NCBI GenBank assembly: GCA_029862045.1
Contig: JAOTYE010000006.1
Coordinates: forward strand, 62,001-126,000
Reading direction: 5' to 3'
DNA from: Gammaproteobacteria bacterium
GTDB taxonomy: Bacteria > Pseudomonadota > Gammaproteobacteria > Steroidobacterales > Woeseiaceae
Length of the DNA stretch: 64,000 nucleotides
Part shown: one piece after another, positions 9,465 through 17,943 of the stretch
Layout: each line of letters begins with the position of its first letter
Numbering within the stretch: the first letter of the stretch is position 1
Made by a program: the position numbers and the translations under genes
The notes under the pieces: model-generated
What the model was told of the DNA's origin: nothing
Seen by the model: only the letters and a program-made list of their open reading frames with translations
Databases searched by the model: none

Positions 9465-10415
9465 CTACAGCCGCAGTGAGCCCACGAGATCAGACACTGA
9501 CTTCATCTTGTGCCGCTCGAGGTAATCGGAAATGCCGTCGTTAATCTTGGTGCATACCAGCGGGTCATAGAAGAGGGCCGTGCCGACGCCAACGGTTGAT
9601 GCGCCGGCAATAAGAAACTCGATCGCGTCATGCGGCGTTGTAATGCCACCCTGGCCGATGATTGGCACACCGTGAGCTTTCGCCACCTCATAGACCTGTT
9701 GTGTTTTGAGCAACGCTATCGGTTTGATGGCCGGCCCCGACAGCCCGCCGCGCACATTGCCAATAACGGGTTTTCTTTGTTCGATATCGATCGCCATGCC
9801 CATCACTGTGTTGATAACTGCGAGGCCATCAGAGCCCGCTTCGATACAGAGGCGAGCGTTCTCGCGTATGTCAGTCTGGTTCGGTGAGAGCTTCGTAATA
9901 AGCGGTTTGCTGGTCTGAGCGCGGCACGCCGCAACAACCCGGGCGGACATTTCCGGGATGTTGCCGAACTGGACACCGCCTTCCTTGATGTTCGGACACG
10001 AGATATTGATTTCTATTGCGTCGATCGGTGAATCGTCAAAGCGTTTCGTAACCGCTGCGTAGTCGTCGATCGTGGATCCACAGACATTGGCGATGAAGCG
10101 CGTCTCGGTGAAGTCGAGGCCGAAAAGGATTTCGTCGACGACCTTGTCGACGCCGGGATTCTGCAGGCCAATTGAATTGAGCATGCCCATCGGCGTTTCA
10201 CACACGCGATGGGGCCGATTGCCCAGGCGTGGCTCAAGTGTCGTACCCTTGAGCACAACGGCGCCTACATCGCGGTTTGAGAAACCCTCGACGCGTGTGT
10301 ACTCCTCGCCAAACCCGACACAACCCGACAATAGGACAATCGGCGAAGCCAGCGACAAGCCGCAGAAGTCGACGTGCAGCGAATTTGTTTGTGAGTCCGG
10401 CATTGGATGCGGCAT
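9465..10415 (-). CDS. Dihydroorotate dehydrogenase, class 1B-like catalytic subunit
   Basis: A 316-residue flavin enzyme that would oxidise dihydroorotate to orotate in pyrimidine synthesis. The catalytic cysteine is in NISCPN (Cys140), the class 1 pattern; class 2 quinone-linked enzymes carry Ser there. GGLSGPAIKPIAL, the INTVMGMAIDI segment and the NVCGSTIDDYAAV segment are typical of class 1B (PyrDB) sequences, which in known cases need an electron-transfer subunit PyrK; none is encoded nearby. No N-terminal membrane helix is seen. Start may be the ATG at 10415 or the one at 10403; divergent trmL begins only 9 bases away. Confidence 0.85.
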   Translation of the reverse strand: MPHPMPDSQTNSLHVDFCGLSLASPIVLLSGCVGFGEEYTRVEGFSNRDVGAVVLKGTTLEPRLGNRPHRVCETPMGMLNSIGLQNPGVDKVVDEILFGLDFTETRFIANVCGSTIDDYAAVTKRFDDSPIDAIEINISCPNIKEGGVQFGNIPEMSARVVAACRAQTSKPLITKLSPNQTDIRENARLCIEAGSDGLAVINTVMGMAIDIEQRKPVIGNVRGGLSGPAIKPIALLKTQQVYEVAKAHGVPIIGQGGITTPHDAIEFLIAGASTVGVGTALFYDPLVCTKINDGISDYLERHKMKSVSDLVGSLRL

Positions 10416-10424
10416 TCTACGTCA

Positions 10425-10889
10425 ATGTTCAGCCTGATTCTCTACGAACCGGAAATCCCTCCCAATACGGGCAACGTGATCCGCTTGTGCGCAAACACCG
10501 GCGTAGCGCTGCACCTGATCGAGCCGCTCGGTTTCGACCTGGAGGAAAAGAAGCTTCGGCGAGCGGGCCTCGATTATCGGGAGTTCGCCAGGGTGACGAC
10601 ACACAAGTCGCTCGACGAGTGCCTCATGGCGCTCGGTCGGCCGCGTGTTTTCGCGTTGAGTACACACGGCATCCGCCGACATGATGCGCCGGCCTATAAG
10701 GCCGGCGATGCGTTTCTGCTGGGGCCCGAAACTCGCGGCTTGCCGCGGAACATTCTTGACGGTCTGCCGGCCGGGCGCGTGCTCAGGTTGCCGATGCGCG
10801 AGGGCAGCCGCAGCCTGAATCTGTCCAATGCTGCGGCCGTGATCGTCTACGAGGCCTGGCGGCAGCTGGAATTCAAAGACGGCAGCTAG
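10425..10889 (+). CDS. trmL: tRNA (cytidine/uridine-2'-O-)-methyltransferase TrmL
   Basis: A 154-residue SPOUT methyltransferase that modifies the wobble base of tRNA-Leu isoacceptors. The start was set at the ATG at 10425 because the protein then begins MFSLILYEPEIPPNTGNVIR, the family opening; an in-frame ATG at 10407 adds six unconserved residues. Trefoil-knot motifs are LLGPETRGLP and LRLPMREGSRSLNLSNAAAVIVYE. Divergent from the dihydroorotate dehydrogenase gene with nearly touching starts, so promoters of each gene must lie inside the other. Confidence 0.95.
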   Translation: MFSLILYEPEIPPNTGNVIRLCANTGVALHLIEPLGFDLEEKKLRRAGLDYREFARVTTHKSLDECLMALGRPRVFALSTHGIRRHDAPAYKAGDAFLLGPETRGLPRNILDGLPAGRVLRLPMREGSRSLNLSNAAAVIVYEAWRQLEFKDGS

Positions 10890-10956
10890 GCAGGTGCCAC
10901 CGCCTATAACAACCAGCGCCAACGTTGGTGCGGACTATTTGGTCTGCGTGCTTCGT

Positions 10957-12441
10957 TCAAATGGGCTCGATGTTGCTGTTGAGCCGGAACAAATTGCCCG
11001 GGTCATACTGACCCTTGATTGTGCGCAAGCGATCGTACGCCGGACCATAGTTTCCGGCCGCTTTGTTGCCGTCGAAATCAATATTGTCGTAGTAACCGCC
11101 CATGAACGGCTCAAGCTTGTAATACCATTCCCGCGATAGCGCGATGGCGGACTCGTCATCAGCCGGATCCATCCAGCCGCCGCCGACACCGATCATCGTT
11201 TCAGCATTGCGATGCGGGAAGGCGGTGTCCGTCTCACCGACGCGCTTTGCCGCGCCGCCCAAGGTGTGTGTGAACATGGCGAGGCGCGAATCGTTGGTGT
11301 AGGACTCGATCATCATATCGACCAGTCCCTGCGTGATTTCGCTGACCATGCCATTCTTGATGTAGGAACGGACACCATGGCCGAACGCTGCGTCTTCCTG
11401 TGTCTGCATGACCATATAGTCCTGCATCTTGACGCTGTCATCGATTGGCGTGCCGATCTTTCTGAGCGGCTCGAGGTCCTTCTCGCCTACCGCGGGATCA
11501 CCGTTGTAGACAACCTCCATCAAAATGACACCCGCACCATCCGAACCCGTGGCCATCGCGGGGCCAACGTAAAGTTCGTCAGACAGGCCCTGGTACCACT
11601 CGCCATAAAACTCGAGCACATCTCTGGCTTGAGTGACTGGCCAGATAATGCTGCCGGACAAAACATTGCGCTCGAATGGATGTAGCTGGAACTCGAATTC
11701 AGTAACGACGCCAAAGTTGCCGCCGCCGCCGCGAATTGCCCAGAACAGATCGGCATCCTGCTCATCGCTGACCCTGCGAATCTGCCCATCAGCGGTGACG
11801 ATTTCAGCCGAGCGGAGATTGTCGACTGCCAGGCCATACTTGCGGTTGAGGCGTCCCATACCGCCCCCCAGTGTGAAGCCGCCGACACCCGTGTGCGATA
11901 CGACACCGGCCGTCGTTACGAGACCATGCTCGAGTGCGGCCGCATCCAGCGCATTTAACAGCGCGCCACCACGCGCGTGCGCGCGGCTTGTCTCAGGGTC
12001 GGCTGCGACGGTGTTCATCAGGGACAAGTCGATCATGATGCCGTCGTCAGCAACTGATTTGCCGGGCCAGCTATGGCCACCACCGCGAACCGCGGTCAGC
12101 ATTTCGCGTTCACGCGCAAACGTTATGGCATTGCTCACGTCTTCGCTGTTCATGCAGCGAGCGATGAGTGCCGGACGCCGGTCATGCATGCCGTTCCAGA
12201 TCTTGCGCGCACTGTCGTACTCGGGATGATTGGACAGCAATACGGGCCCGGTCATGCTCTCACCAAGCTCCTTGATGGCGGCCTTTTCGAGTTCGATTTC
12301 GGCGCCATCGAGGGAGATGCCGCGAATACTCGTGTCGGCCCGTGTCGCATCCGGTGCCTTGCGATCACAGCCGGGCAACAGCGGAATTGCGGCGGCAACA
12401 CTTGCTGCTACCGCGGTACGGCAAAACCTGCGTCGATCCAT
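10957..12441 (-). CDS. FAD-linked oxidase, berberine-bridge family, Tat-exported lipoprotein
   Basis: A 494-residue oxidase. The N-terminus DRRRFCR with a hydrophobic stretch and LLPGC suggests twin-arginine export followed by lipid attachment at Cys25. The FAD domain has VRGGGHSWPG with His123 placed for a covalent 8-alpha-histidyl FAD; the second site, where bicovalent members have Cys, reads GVVSHTGVGGFTLGGG and lacks it, so mono-covalent flavin as in 6-hydroxynicotine oxidase relatives is expected. C-terminal berberine-bridge motif is NYGPAYDRLRTIKGQYDPGNLFR. Substrate unknown. It stands alone on the minus strand. Confidence 0.85.
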   Translation of the reverse strand: MDRRRFCRTAVAASVAAAIPLLPGCDRKAPDATRADTSIRGISLDGAEIELEKAAIKELGESMTGPVLLSNHPEYDSARKIWNGMHDRRPALIARCMNSEDVSNAITFAREREMLTAVRGGGHSWPGKSVADDGIMIDLSLMNTVAADPETSRAHARGGALLNALDAAALEHGLVTTAGVVSHTGVGGFTLGGGMGRLNRKYGLAVDNLRSAEIVTADGQIRRVSDEQDADLFWAIRGGGGNFGVVTEFEFQLHPFERNVLSGSIIWPVTQARDVLEFYGEWYQGLSDELYVGPAMATGSDGAGVILMEVVYNGDPAVGEKDLEPLRKIGTPIDDSVKMQDYMVMQTQEDAAFGHGVRSYIKNGMVSEITQGLVDMMIESYTNDSRLAMFTHTLGGAAKRVGETDTAFPHRNAETMIGVGGGWMDPADDESAIALSREWYYKLEPFMGGYYDNIDFDGNKAAGNYGPAYDRLRTIKGQYDPGNLFRLNSNIEPI

Positions 12442-12560
12442 GATGATTCCCCTGGTCTCTTGTTTGTCTACCTTGTCTGCTTAAGGATAGAACATGTGGC
12501 CGAATTCGCCAGTCGGAGCTATAGAACCCGAGCAATTCCATTCATCCGGGCTGCCTGATT

Positions 12561-13574
12561 CTAATGCTCTGATTTGAGTTCGCGGCTCATCAGCGCGCCG
12601 ACGGCTTCGCGCGGAGATGTACCGTCGTAGAGTATTCGGTAAACCTGGTTGCAAATGGGCATCTCGATGCCGAGTTCGTCGGCAACTTCCTTGACCGCTT
12701 CGGCAGCCAGGACACCTTCGACGACTTGCTGGATTTCCTGTTTCGCTTCCTCAATCGACATGCCGCTCGCGAGCGCGAGGCCCATACGCCGGTTCCGGGA
12801 CAGATTGTCGGTGCAGGTCAATACGAGGTCGCCCATGCAGGCGAGCCCCAGGAAGGTTTCCTGGTTTGCGCCCAGCGCGACGCCGAGTCGCTTCAATTCC
12901 ACAAGCCCACGGGTAATCAGCGCAATTCGCGTGTTAGCGCCGAAGCCGAGGCCGTCCGACATGCCGGCGGCGATGGCCAGTACATTCTTGACGGCACCGC
13001 CAACCTCTACGCCGACAATGTCATCCGACGTGTAGGCGCGGAACTTGTCGCTGGACAGTGCTTTGGCAAGCGCTGCCGCGAATTCATTGTCGTTGGCAGC
13101 AATGGTCATCGCCGTTGGCAGGCCAGCGCCGACTTCCTTGGCGAACGTCGGTCCGGATAGCACGGCCATTGGCCGGTCGGAGCCCAACACTTCGGCCGCC
13201 ACCTGGTGCGGTAGCTTGCCGGAGTGCAGCTCAAATCCTTTGGTCGCCCAGCAAACCCGGGACTGCGGCCCGAGCAAGGGGTGAATCGTGTCTAGTGTTT
13301 CACGCAAGCCGTGGCTCGGTACCGCGACGAGGATATCGCGCGCACCGTCGAGACACTCCTTGATGTCGGGGTATGCAATGAGGTTCGGCGGGAAGCTGAC
13401 GCCGGGAAGATAGCGAGCGTTTTCGTGGTCGACCGCCATGACTTCCAGCAGGTCGAGCTCGAGCACGCCCCCCAATCGCACGTCGCACCCACAGCGGGCA
13501 AGCTGCACTGCCAGCGCCGTCCCCCAGGAGCCGGCGCCGACAACGGCAATTTTCTGTGCGGACGCTGTGCTTAT
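12561..13574 (-). CDS. gpsA: Glycerol-3-phosphate dehydrogenase [NAD(P)+] with a non-canonical start
   Basis: Makes sn-glycerol 3-phosphate for phospholipid synthesis. The NAD-binding loop KIAVVGAGSWGTAL is in frame but lies upstream of the first usual start codon (GTG at 13508, which would cut the loop off). The frame upstream has no ATG, GTG or TTG. An ATA at 13574-13572 overlaps the secB stop (TAATA in place of the usual TAATG), has a GGAG sequence 8 bases before it, and gives a 337-residue protein beginning STASAQKIAVVG, the normal length. ATT at 13550 is a second option. Other motifs: LSGPTFAKEV and KNVLAIAAGMSDGL. Family assignment is certain; the start is inferred. Confidence 0.93.
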   Translation of the reverse strand: MSTASAQKIAVVGAGSWGTALAVQLARCGCDVRLGGVLELDLLEVMAVDHENARYLPGVSFPPNLIAYPDIKECLDGARDILVAVPSHGLRETLDTIHPLLGPQSRVCWATKGFELHSGKLPHQVAAEVLGSDRPMAVLSGPTFAKEVGAGLPTAMTIAANDNEFAAALAKALSSDKFRAYTSDDIVGVEVGGAVKNVLAIAAGMSDGLGFGANTRIALITRGLVELKRLGVALGANQETFLGLACMGDLVLTCTDNLSRNRRMGLALASGMSIEEAKQEIQQVVEGVLAAEAVKEVADELGIEMPICNQVYRILYDGTSPREAVGALMSRELKSEH

Positions 13575-14080
13575 TAGTGCTTCTCCGTGCCCTCGGCTTC
13601 GACTTGAGCCGCTTGCTGGCGGGACTGGTGGTACAGCGCATCGAAGTTGATGGGTTGCAACACGAACTCGGGAAAGCCACCCTTTTGAATGACGGCGGCA
13701 ATCGATTCGCGCGCATACGGGAACAGAACATTGGGGCAGAAACTGCCAACGATTGCGCTGAGCTCTTCCTTGCCGTAACCGGCAATCTCAAATAATCCGG
13801 ATTGCTGGATTTCAACAAGGAACAATGTCGTATCGCCGTCCTTGGCATCGACCGTAATGGTCAAGACCACTTCGTGAAGATCGCCCTCGACGTCATTATG
13901 GCTGCTGCGCAGATTGAGGTTTGTTTGCGGCTTCCACTCGCCGGACCTGAAAATAGCCGGTGCTTGCGGTGACTCGAATGAGAAGTCCTTAAGGTAGATC
14001 TTGTTAATGCCGATATGCTTTTTTGCTTGGTCTTCGTCTTTGTTTTCGACTTTGTTTTCGACTTTGTTTTCGTCTGTCAT
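13574..14080 (-). CDS. secB: Protein-export chaperone SecB
   Basis: A 168-residue tetrameric cytosolic chaperone that holds precursors unfolded and passes them to SecA. Core motifs: IYLKDFSFESPQAP, LHEVVLTITV, CPNVLFPYARE and GGFPEFVLQPINFDALY. The N-terminus carries a charged extension with the peptide KVEN repeated, encoded by three 12-base units. Located upstream of gpsA in the order rhodanese-secB-gpsA, a classic gammaproteobacterial arrangement, though the usual glutaredoxin gene grxC is missing between rhodanese and secB. Confidence 0.96.
   Translation of the reverse strand: MTDENKVENKVENKDEDQAKKHIGINKIYLKDFSFESPQAPAIFRSGEWKPQTNLNLRSSHNDVEGDLHEVVLTITVDAKDGDTTLFLVEIQQSGLFEIAGYGKEELSAIVGSFCPNVLFPYARESIAAVIQKGGFPEFVLQPINFDALYHQSRQQAAQVEAEGTEKH
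14039..14074 (-). repeat. 12-base tandem repeat in the secB 5' end
   Basis: Three consecutive copies of TTTGTTTTCGAC on the plus strand (last copy ends GTC) encode the KVEN-type acidic/basic extension of SecB. Being a multiple of three, copy-number change would lengthen or shorten the tail without breaking the frame. Confidence 0.85.
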
Positions 14081-14156
14081 GCTGATTTCCTAATAATATT
14101 CGCTATCAAAGTGCGTGCGTGTCGAGCCGAAACCCGGCAAGCGGTGTTCGGACAAT

Positions 14157-14606
14157 TTACTTCTTGCCTTTACTCTTGGTCTTTTTACCTGTCACGACCG
14201 GGAGTCCGGCCTGGCTCCAGGCAGCCATGCCGCCCTTTAAACCATAAACACTTTCGAAGCCTGATTTGCGCAAAGCTGCGACAGCTTTGTTTGACGTTAT
14301 ACCGCTGTCGCATACTGTCACAATAGGCTTGTTCTTGAGCTTGGCTACCTTATCCTTCCCTGCATCGAGTTCGTCAAATGGAATGTTCTTGGCGTGGACA
14401 ATGTGGCCGAGCGCGTACGACTCGGGGCTGCGCAGGTCGATGACCGTTGCGTCATTGTTGATCAATGTAACGGCAGCCGTTGGGTCGACGGCCACCAGCC
14501 CGCTCGCCTTGCGGCGCAGCTCGGTAAAGACCAGCACAAAAAAACTGATCATTAGTGCGAGCACCAACAAAGTATGCTCGCTCGTGAATTCGAGGAATTT
14601 ATCCAT
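14157..14606 (-). CDS. Membrane-anchored rhodanese-like protein (YibN type)
   Basis: 149 residues: one N-terminal transmembrane helix (about 12-29), then a single rhodanese domain facing the cytoplasm with active-site Cys99 in VCDSGITSNKA and the ending KGGMAAWSQAGLPV, and a lysine-rich C-tail. It should carry persulfide sulfur; the acceptor is unknown. It stands upstream of secB in the same direction and divergent from envC, as YibN does in other gammaproteobacteria. Confidence 0.9.
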   Translation of the reverse strand: MDKFLEFTSEHTLLVLALMISFFVLVFTELRRKASGLVAVDPTAAVTLINNDATVIDLRSPESYALGHIVHAKNIPFDELDAGKDKVAKLKNKPIVTVCDSGITSNKAVAALRKSGFESVYGLKGGMAAWSQAGLPVVTGKKTKSKGKK

Positions 14607-14674
14607 GTGCTTAAAGGCTGGAGAAGAGAGGCCCGGCTTGTGGCAAAGCGAGCATTATACCAAACTGCTGAATC

Positions 14675-15835
14675 ATGAAACCGCTCAAGCTCATCTTATT
14701 CTTCGCCCTTTCGCTGGCGATGTCTGCGGAAGCGCAGAATTCTGAGGGCGAACTCGCGAAAATCAAAGAACAGGAGCTCGAGGAGGTTCGCGATCGCATC
14801 AGCGAGCTAAAGCGCAGCATGGATGACCGTGCACAGGCCCGGGATCAGGTGACAGCGGAGCTACAAGATGCCGAAGTCGCGATATCCGAGAAGCGGATCC
14901 GCCTCAAGGAGCTGGAGAGGGAGCGCGCATACAGCACAAAGCGCCGCGCGGAACTCGACGAGCAACTTGCCACCCGCGAAGCGCAGCTGGACGAGGAGTC
15001 AAGAGAGCTCGCAGACCAGGTCCGCGCGGCGTACATGAGTGGCAGCCAGGAGAGAATCAAGTTGTTGCTGAATCAGCGCGACCCAGCGACGCTCGGGCGG
15101 CTCATGGCGTACTACGGGTACTTCAACGACTATCGCGCTGACAATATCGAGGCTGTCACGTCGGCGATTCATGAGCTCGTCACCCTGCGCAGCCAGGTTG
15201 CGGCTGAAGAGGCGCGAATCGCCGACCTTGCCAAGGCACGCTACGCCGAGCTGACTGAACTCAATTTTGCACAAGAGAAGCGGCAACAATTGCTGGCAAC
15301 GCTGCAAGGTAAGATCGCCGACGAAGGCCGCGAGGTTGAGCGGCTGGCGGCCCAGGAAAAAGACCTGTCGCGACTCATCGCCGAACTCACAAGTATATTG
15401 TCTGACTATCCAATTAGCGCGGAAGAGCCGTTCAGCGAATACAAAGGGCGGCTGACATGGCCTGTCGTGGGAACGCTGGTGCATGATTTTGGGCAACCAC
15501 GTGCTGGCGGACAATTGAAATGGAATGCTGTCGTGCTCGCGGCGCCGAGAGGACGGGAAGTCCGCGCCGTGTATCACGGTCGCGTTGTGTTTGCCGATTG
15601 GCTGGCAGGCCTGGGCCTGTTGGTAATCGTCAGTCATGGCGAGAGTTATATGACGTTGTATGGCTATAACGAAACGATCCTCAAGAACAATGGCGACTGG
15701 GTTGCGCCGGGCGACGTCATCGCGACCGTGGGAGACAGCGGTGGCCAAACACAATCGAGCCTCTATTTCGAGTTGCGTCGCGGCGCACAACCTGTGAACC
15801 CACGGCAGTGGGTCACACGCCGCCCAGGGCAGTGA
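14675..15835 (+). CDS. envC: Murein hydrolase activator EnvC
   Basis: 386-residue periplasmic protein: signal peptide (residues 1-20, ending AEA), long coiled coil (about 25-250) and a C-terminal LytM/M23 domain. The metal ligands are degenerate: the position of the usual HxxxD reads KWNAVVLAAP and the GYMTLYGHN block has Tyr for His (TLYGYN). This is the pattern of EnvC, which does not cut peptidoglycan itself but switches on AmiA/AmiB amidases during septum splitting. The downstream processing protease and YibQ-like gene repeat the conserved envC-ctpA-yibQ order. Confidence 0.93.
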   Translation: MKPLKLILFFALSLAMSAEAQNSEGELAKIKEQELEEVRDRISELKRSMDDRAQARDQVTAELQDAEVAISEKRIRLKELERERAYSTKRRAELDEQLATREAQLDEESRELADQVRAAYMSGSQERIKLLLNQRDPATLGRLMAYYGYFNDYRADNIEAVTSAIHELVTLRSQVAAEEARIADLAKARYAELTELNFAQEKRQQLLATLQGKIADEGREVERLAAQEKDLSRLIAELTSILSDYPISAEEPFSEYKGRLTWPVVGTLVHDFGQPRAGGQLKWNAVVLAAPRGREVRAVYHGRVVFADWLAGLGLLVIVSHGESYMTLYGYNETILKNNGDWVAPGDVIATVGDSGGQTQSSLYFELRRGAQPVNPRQWVTRRPGQ

Positions 15836-15933
15836 AAACGTGACAGGAGCATATAGGCGCTATCCGGACGCTATGCTATGGTCGGAAGCCCTGCACGGCC
15901 TTGAGCCGTGATCGGGGGCGCCAGGAGACATGC

Positions 15934-17154
15934 ATGTTATTGAAAACCAGAGTGATTCTGGTTGTGGTCGTTGGTACCGTGATGGGCTTGAGCCTGTCAT
16001 TCAGCGGTGGCTTGATGGCCAATCGGCAGCCGCTTGATAGTGAGGAGTTGGCGTGGGAGCAGGCGCGACTGTTTGCGGAAGTCATGCAGCGCGTCAAGCG
16101 TGATTATGTCGAGCCGATCGACGACAGCGAGTTACTCGAGAATGCTATCCGCGGCATGGTCAGCGACCTCGACGCACACTCCCAATATCTTGACGCGGAT
16201 GAATACCGCGATATCCGAATAAGTACGACCGGCAGCTACACGGGTGTCGGAATCGAAGTAAATGAGAAAGGTGGACGCATTCAGGTCATCACGCCGATGG
16301 CGGGCTCGCCTGCGGCGCGATCAGGAATGCGCAGCGGCGACGAGATCATTGCGGTTGATGGCGCGGCCGTCGAGCCGAGCAATCTACAGGAAACCATCGG
16401 CCGCATGCGCGGACGGGCCGGATCACGAATCAGCATCACAGTATTACGTGACGGTGAGGCGATTCTGCACGAGATGCGGCGCGAGGTTATTCGCGTGGCC
16501 AGCGTGTACCACGAGATACTTGGCCCCTCATACGGGTACGTCCGCGTCAACCAATTCAGCGAGACGACAGCGCGCGAGCTGAGTCGGGCGATCGACGCGA
16601 TGCAAGACGACAATGAAGGTATGCTCGACGGCCTGGTCCTCGATCTGCGTAACAATCCGGGCGGAGTGCTCGACGCAGCTGTCGATGTATCCGACCTGTT
16701 TCTCGATTCAGGTGTCATCGTCTCCGCTGAAGGGCGTACGGCGGACGCACGATTCCGGCGTTCTGCGCACCGCGGTGATGTACTCGATGGAGCCGAGATG
16801 ATAGTGCTGGTTAACAGCGGTTCCGCGTCGGCGTCGGAGATCGTTGCCGGCGCATTACAGGATCACGGCCGCGCCGTTGTCGTTGGCACGGCGACGTTTG
16901 GCAAGGGGCTCGTACAAACCGTAATGCCACTGTCAAAGGGTCGTGCAATAAAGCTCACAACGTCACGTTATTACACGCCGTCCGGAGACTCTATTCATGA
17001 AACCGGCATCAATCCCGACGTGTATGTCGAAGACACTCCCGGCTTTCCGGATCTCAGTCTGTCGGGCGTCGTGGACCGCGAGCAGGATGTGCAGCTGGTA
17101 GAGGCGGTCGAGCGCCTGCAACGTCAACAGGTAATGCATAGCAAGGCGCTATGA
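15934..17154 (+). CDS. C-terminal processing peptidase, S41 family
   Basis: A 406-residue periplasmic serine protease: N-terminal membrane anchor (residues 5-27), PDZ domain (about 95-180) and S41 domain with the Ser nucleophile in NSGSASASEI (about 297-299) and Lys324 in TFGKGLVQ as general base. The ATG at 15934 is preferred over the TTG at 15901 because a CCAGGAG ribosome site (15921-15927) stands in front. These proteases trim exported proteins at their C-termini, including cell-wall hydrolases; its place beside envC suggests such a role. It overlaps the next gene as ATGA. Confidence 0.93.
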   Translation: MLLKTRVILVVVVGTVMGLSLSFSGGLMANRQPLDSEELAWEQARLFAEVMQRVKRDYVEPIDDSELLENAIRGMVSDLDAHSQYLDADEYRDIRISTTGSYTGVGIEVNEKGGRIQVITPMAGSPAARSGMRSGDEIIAVDGAAVEPSNLQETIGRMRGRAGSRISITVLRDGEAILHEMRREVIRVASVYHEILGPSYGYVRVNQFSETTARELSRAIDAMQDDNEGMLDGLVLDLRNNPGGVLDAAVDVSDLFLDSGVIVSAEGRTADARFRRSAHRGDVLDGAEMIVLVNSGSASASEIVAGALQDHGRAVVVGTATFGKGLVQTVMPLSKGRAIKLTTSRYYTPSGDSIHETGINPDVYVEDTPGFPDLSLSGVVDREQDVQLVEAVERLQRQQVMHSKAL

Positions 17155-17900
17155 CCATCTGCCGGTTCTTGCTTGCAGCAGCGGCAACGCTGCTGGTAGC
17201 GCAAGGCGCTGCCGAACCCCCGCCGCGTATCGCAATCATCATTGATGATCTTGGCTACCAACTCGAGGCGGGTCGTCGTGCCATAGAGCTGCCTGGCCCA
17301 CTCGCATTCGCCGTTCTTCCGGGAACGCCAAGCGGGCAGCGACTTGCCCGGATCGCGCACGAGCATGGCAAGGAGGTGCTGCTGCACCTGCCACTGGAAG
17401 CCGTTGACCACAAAGGCGGGATGGAGCCGGGTGCGATGATGCTCGACATGAGCCGGGCGACGTTTCGTACGACCTTTGCCAATGCGATCGCGACGGTGCC
17501 ATTCGCGGTTGGCGTCAGCAGCCATCGGGGTAGTCTTCTGACCCGCCATCCGGGACACATGGGATGGCTTATGGCAGAAATAGGCTCACGCGAAGACTTG
17601 TTCTTCATAGACAGCTACACAACGCACGAGAGTGTCGCGCTGCAAGTCGCAGCCGAGGTGGGTGTGATAGCGACCAAACGAGATGTGTTTCTCGATCATG
17701 AACAAACTGTCGACGCGGTTGCGCGCGAGTTCAAGCGCCTGAAAAAAATGGCTCGCAAGCGTGGCACGGCCGTTGCTATTGGCCATCCATTTCCGGAAAC
17801 TCTGGAGGTGCTCGAACGCGAACTCCCGAAGCTACGCCAGGAAGGATTCGAGTTGGTAACAATTAGCGAGCTGATTGCAATGCAATTGAACCGGATCTGA
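17151..17900 (+). CDS. Divergent polysaccharide deacetylase family protein (YibQ type)
   Basis: A 249-residue exported protein with a signal peptide (residues 1-21) and the divergent deacetylase fold: IAIIIDDLGYQ (27-37), EVLLHLPLEA, GVSSHRGSLLT and a final VAIGHPFPETLEVL block. The Asp pair and His residues for metal binding are present. Likely acts in the periplasm on cell-wall sugar, but activity has not been shown for most of the family. The ATG overlaps the protease stop by 4 bases; third gene of an envC-ctp-yibQ unit. Confidence 0.9.
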   Translation: MTICRFLLAAAATLLVAQGAAEPPPRIAIIIDDLGYQLEAGRRAIELPGPLAFAVLPGTPSGQRLARIAHEHGKEVLLHLPLEAVDHKGGMEPGAMMLDMSRATFRTTFANAIATVPFAVGVSSHRGSLLTRHPGHMGWLMAEIGSREDLFFIDSYTTHESVALQVAAEVGVIATKRDVFLDHEQTVDAVAREFKRLKKMARKRGTAVAIGHPFPETLEVLERELPKLRQEGFELVTISELIAMQLNRI

Positions 17901-17943
17901 TGAAAGTGCTCTAATCACCCCACGAATTACGATAGCAATTACA

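Noticed and set aside
12561-13574. gpsA as a truncated or frameshifted pseudogene
   Set aside because: The Rossmann N-terminus and the rest are in one uninterrupted frame with full length; only the start codon is unusual.
13300-13848. 182-codon minus-strand frame across the secB/gpsA junction
   Set aside because: Out of frame with both real genes and covers their conserved parts.
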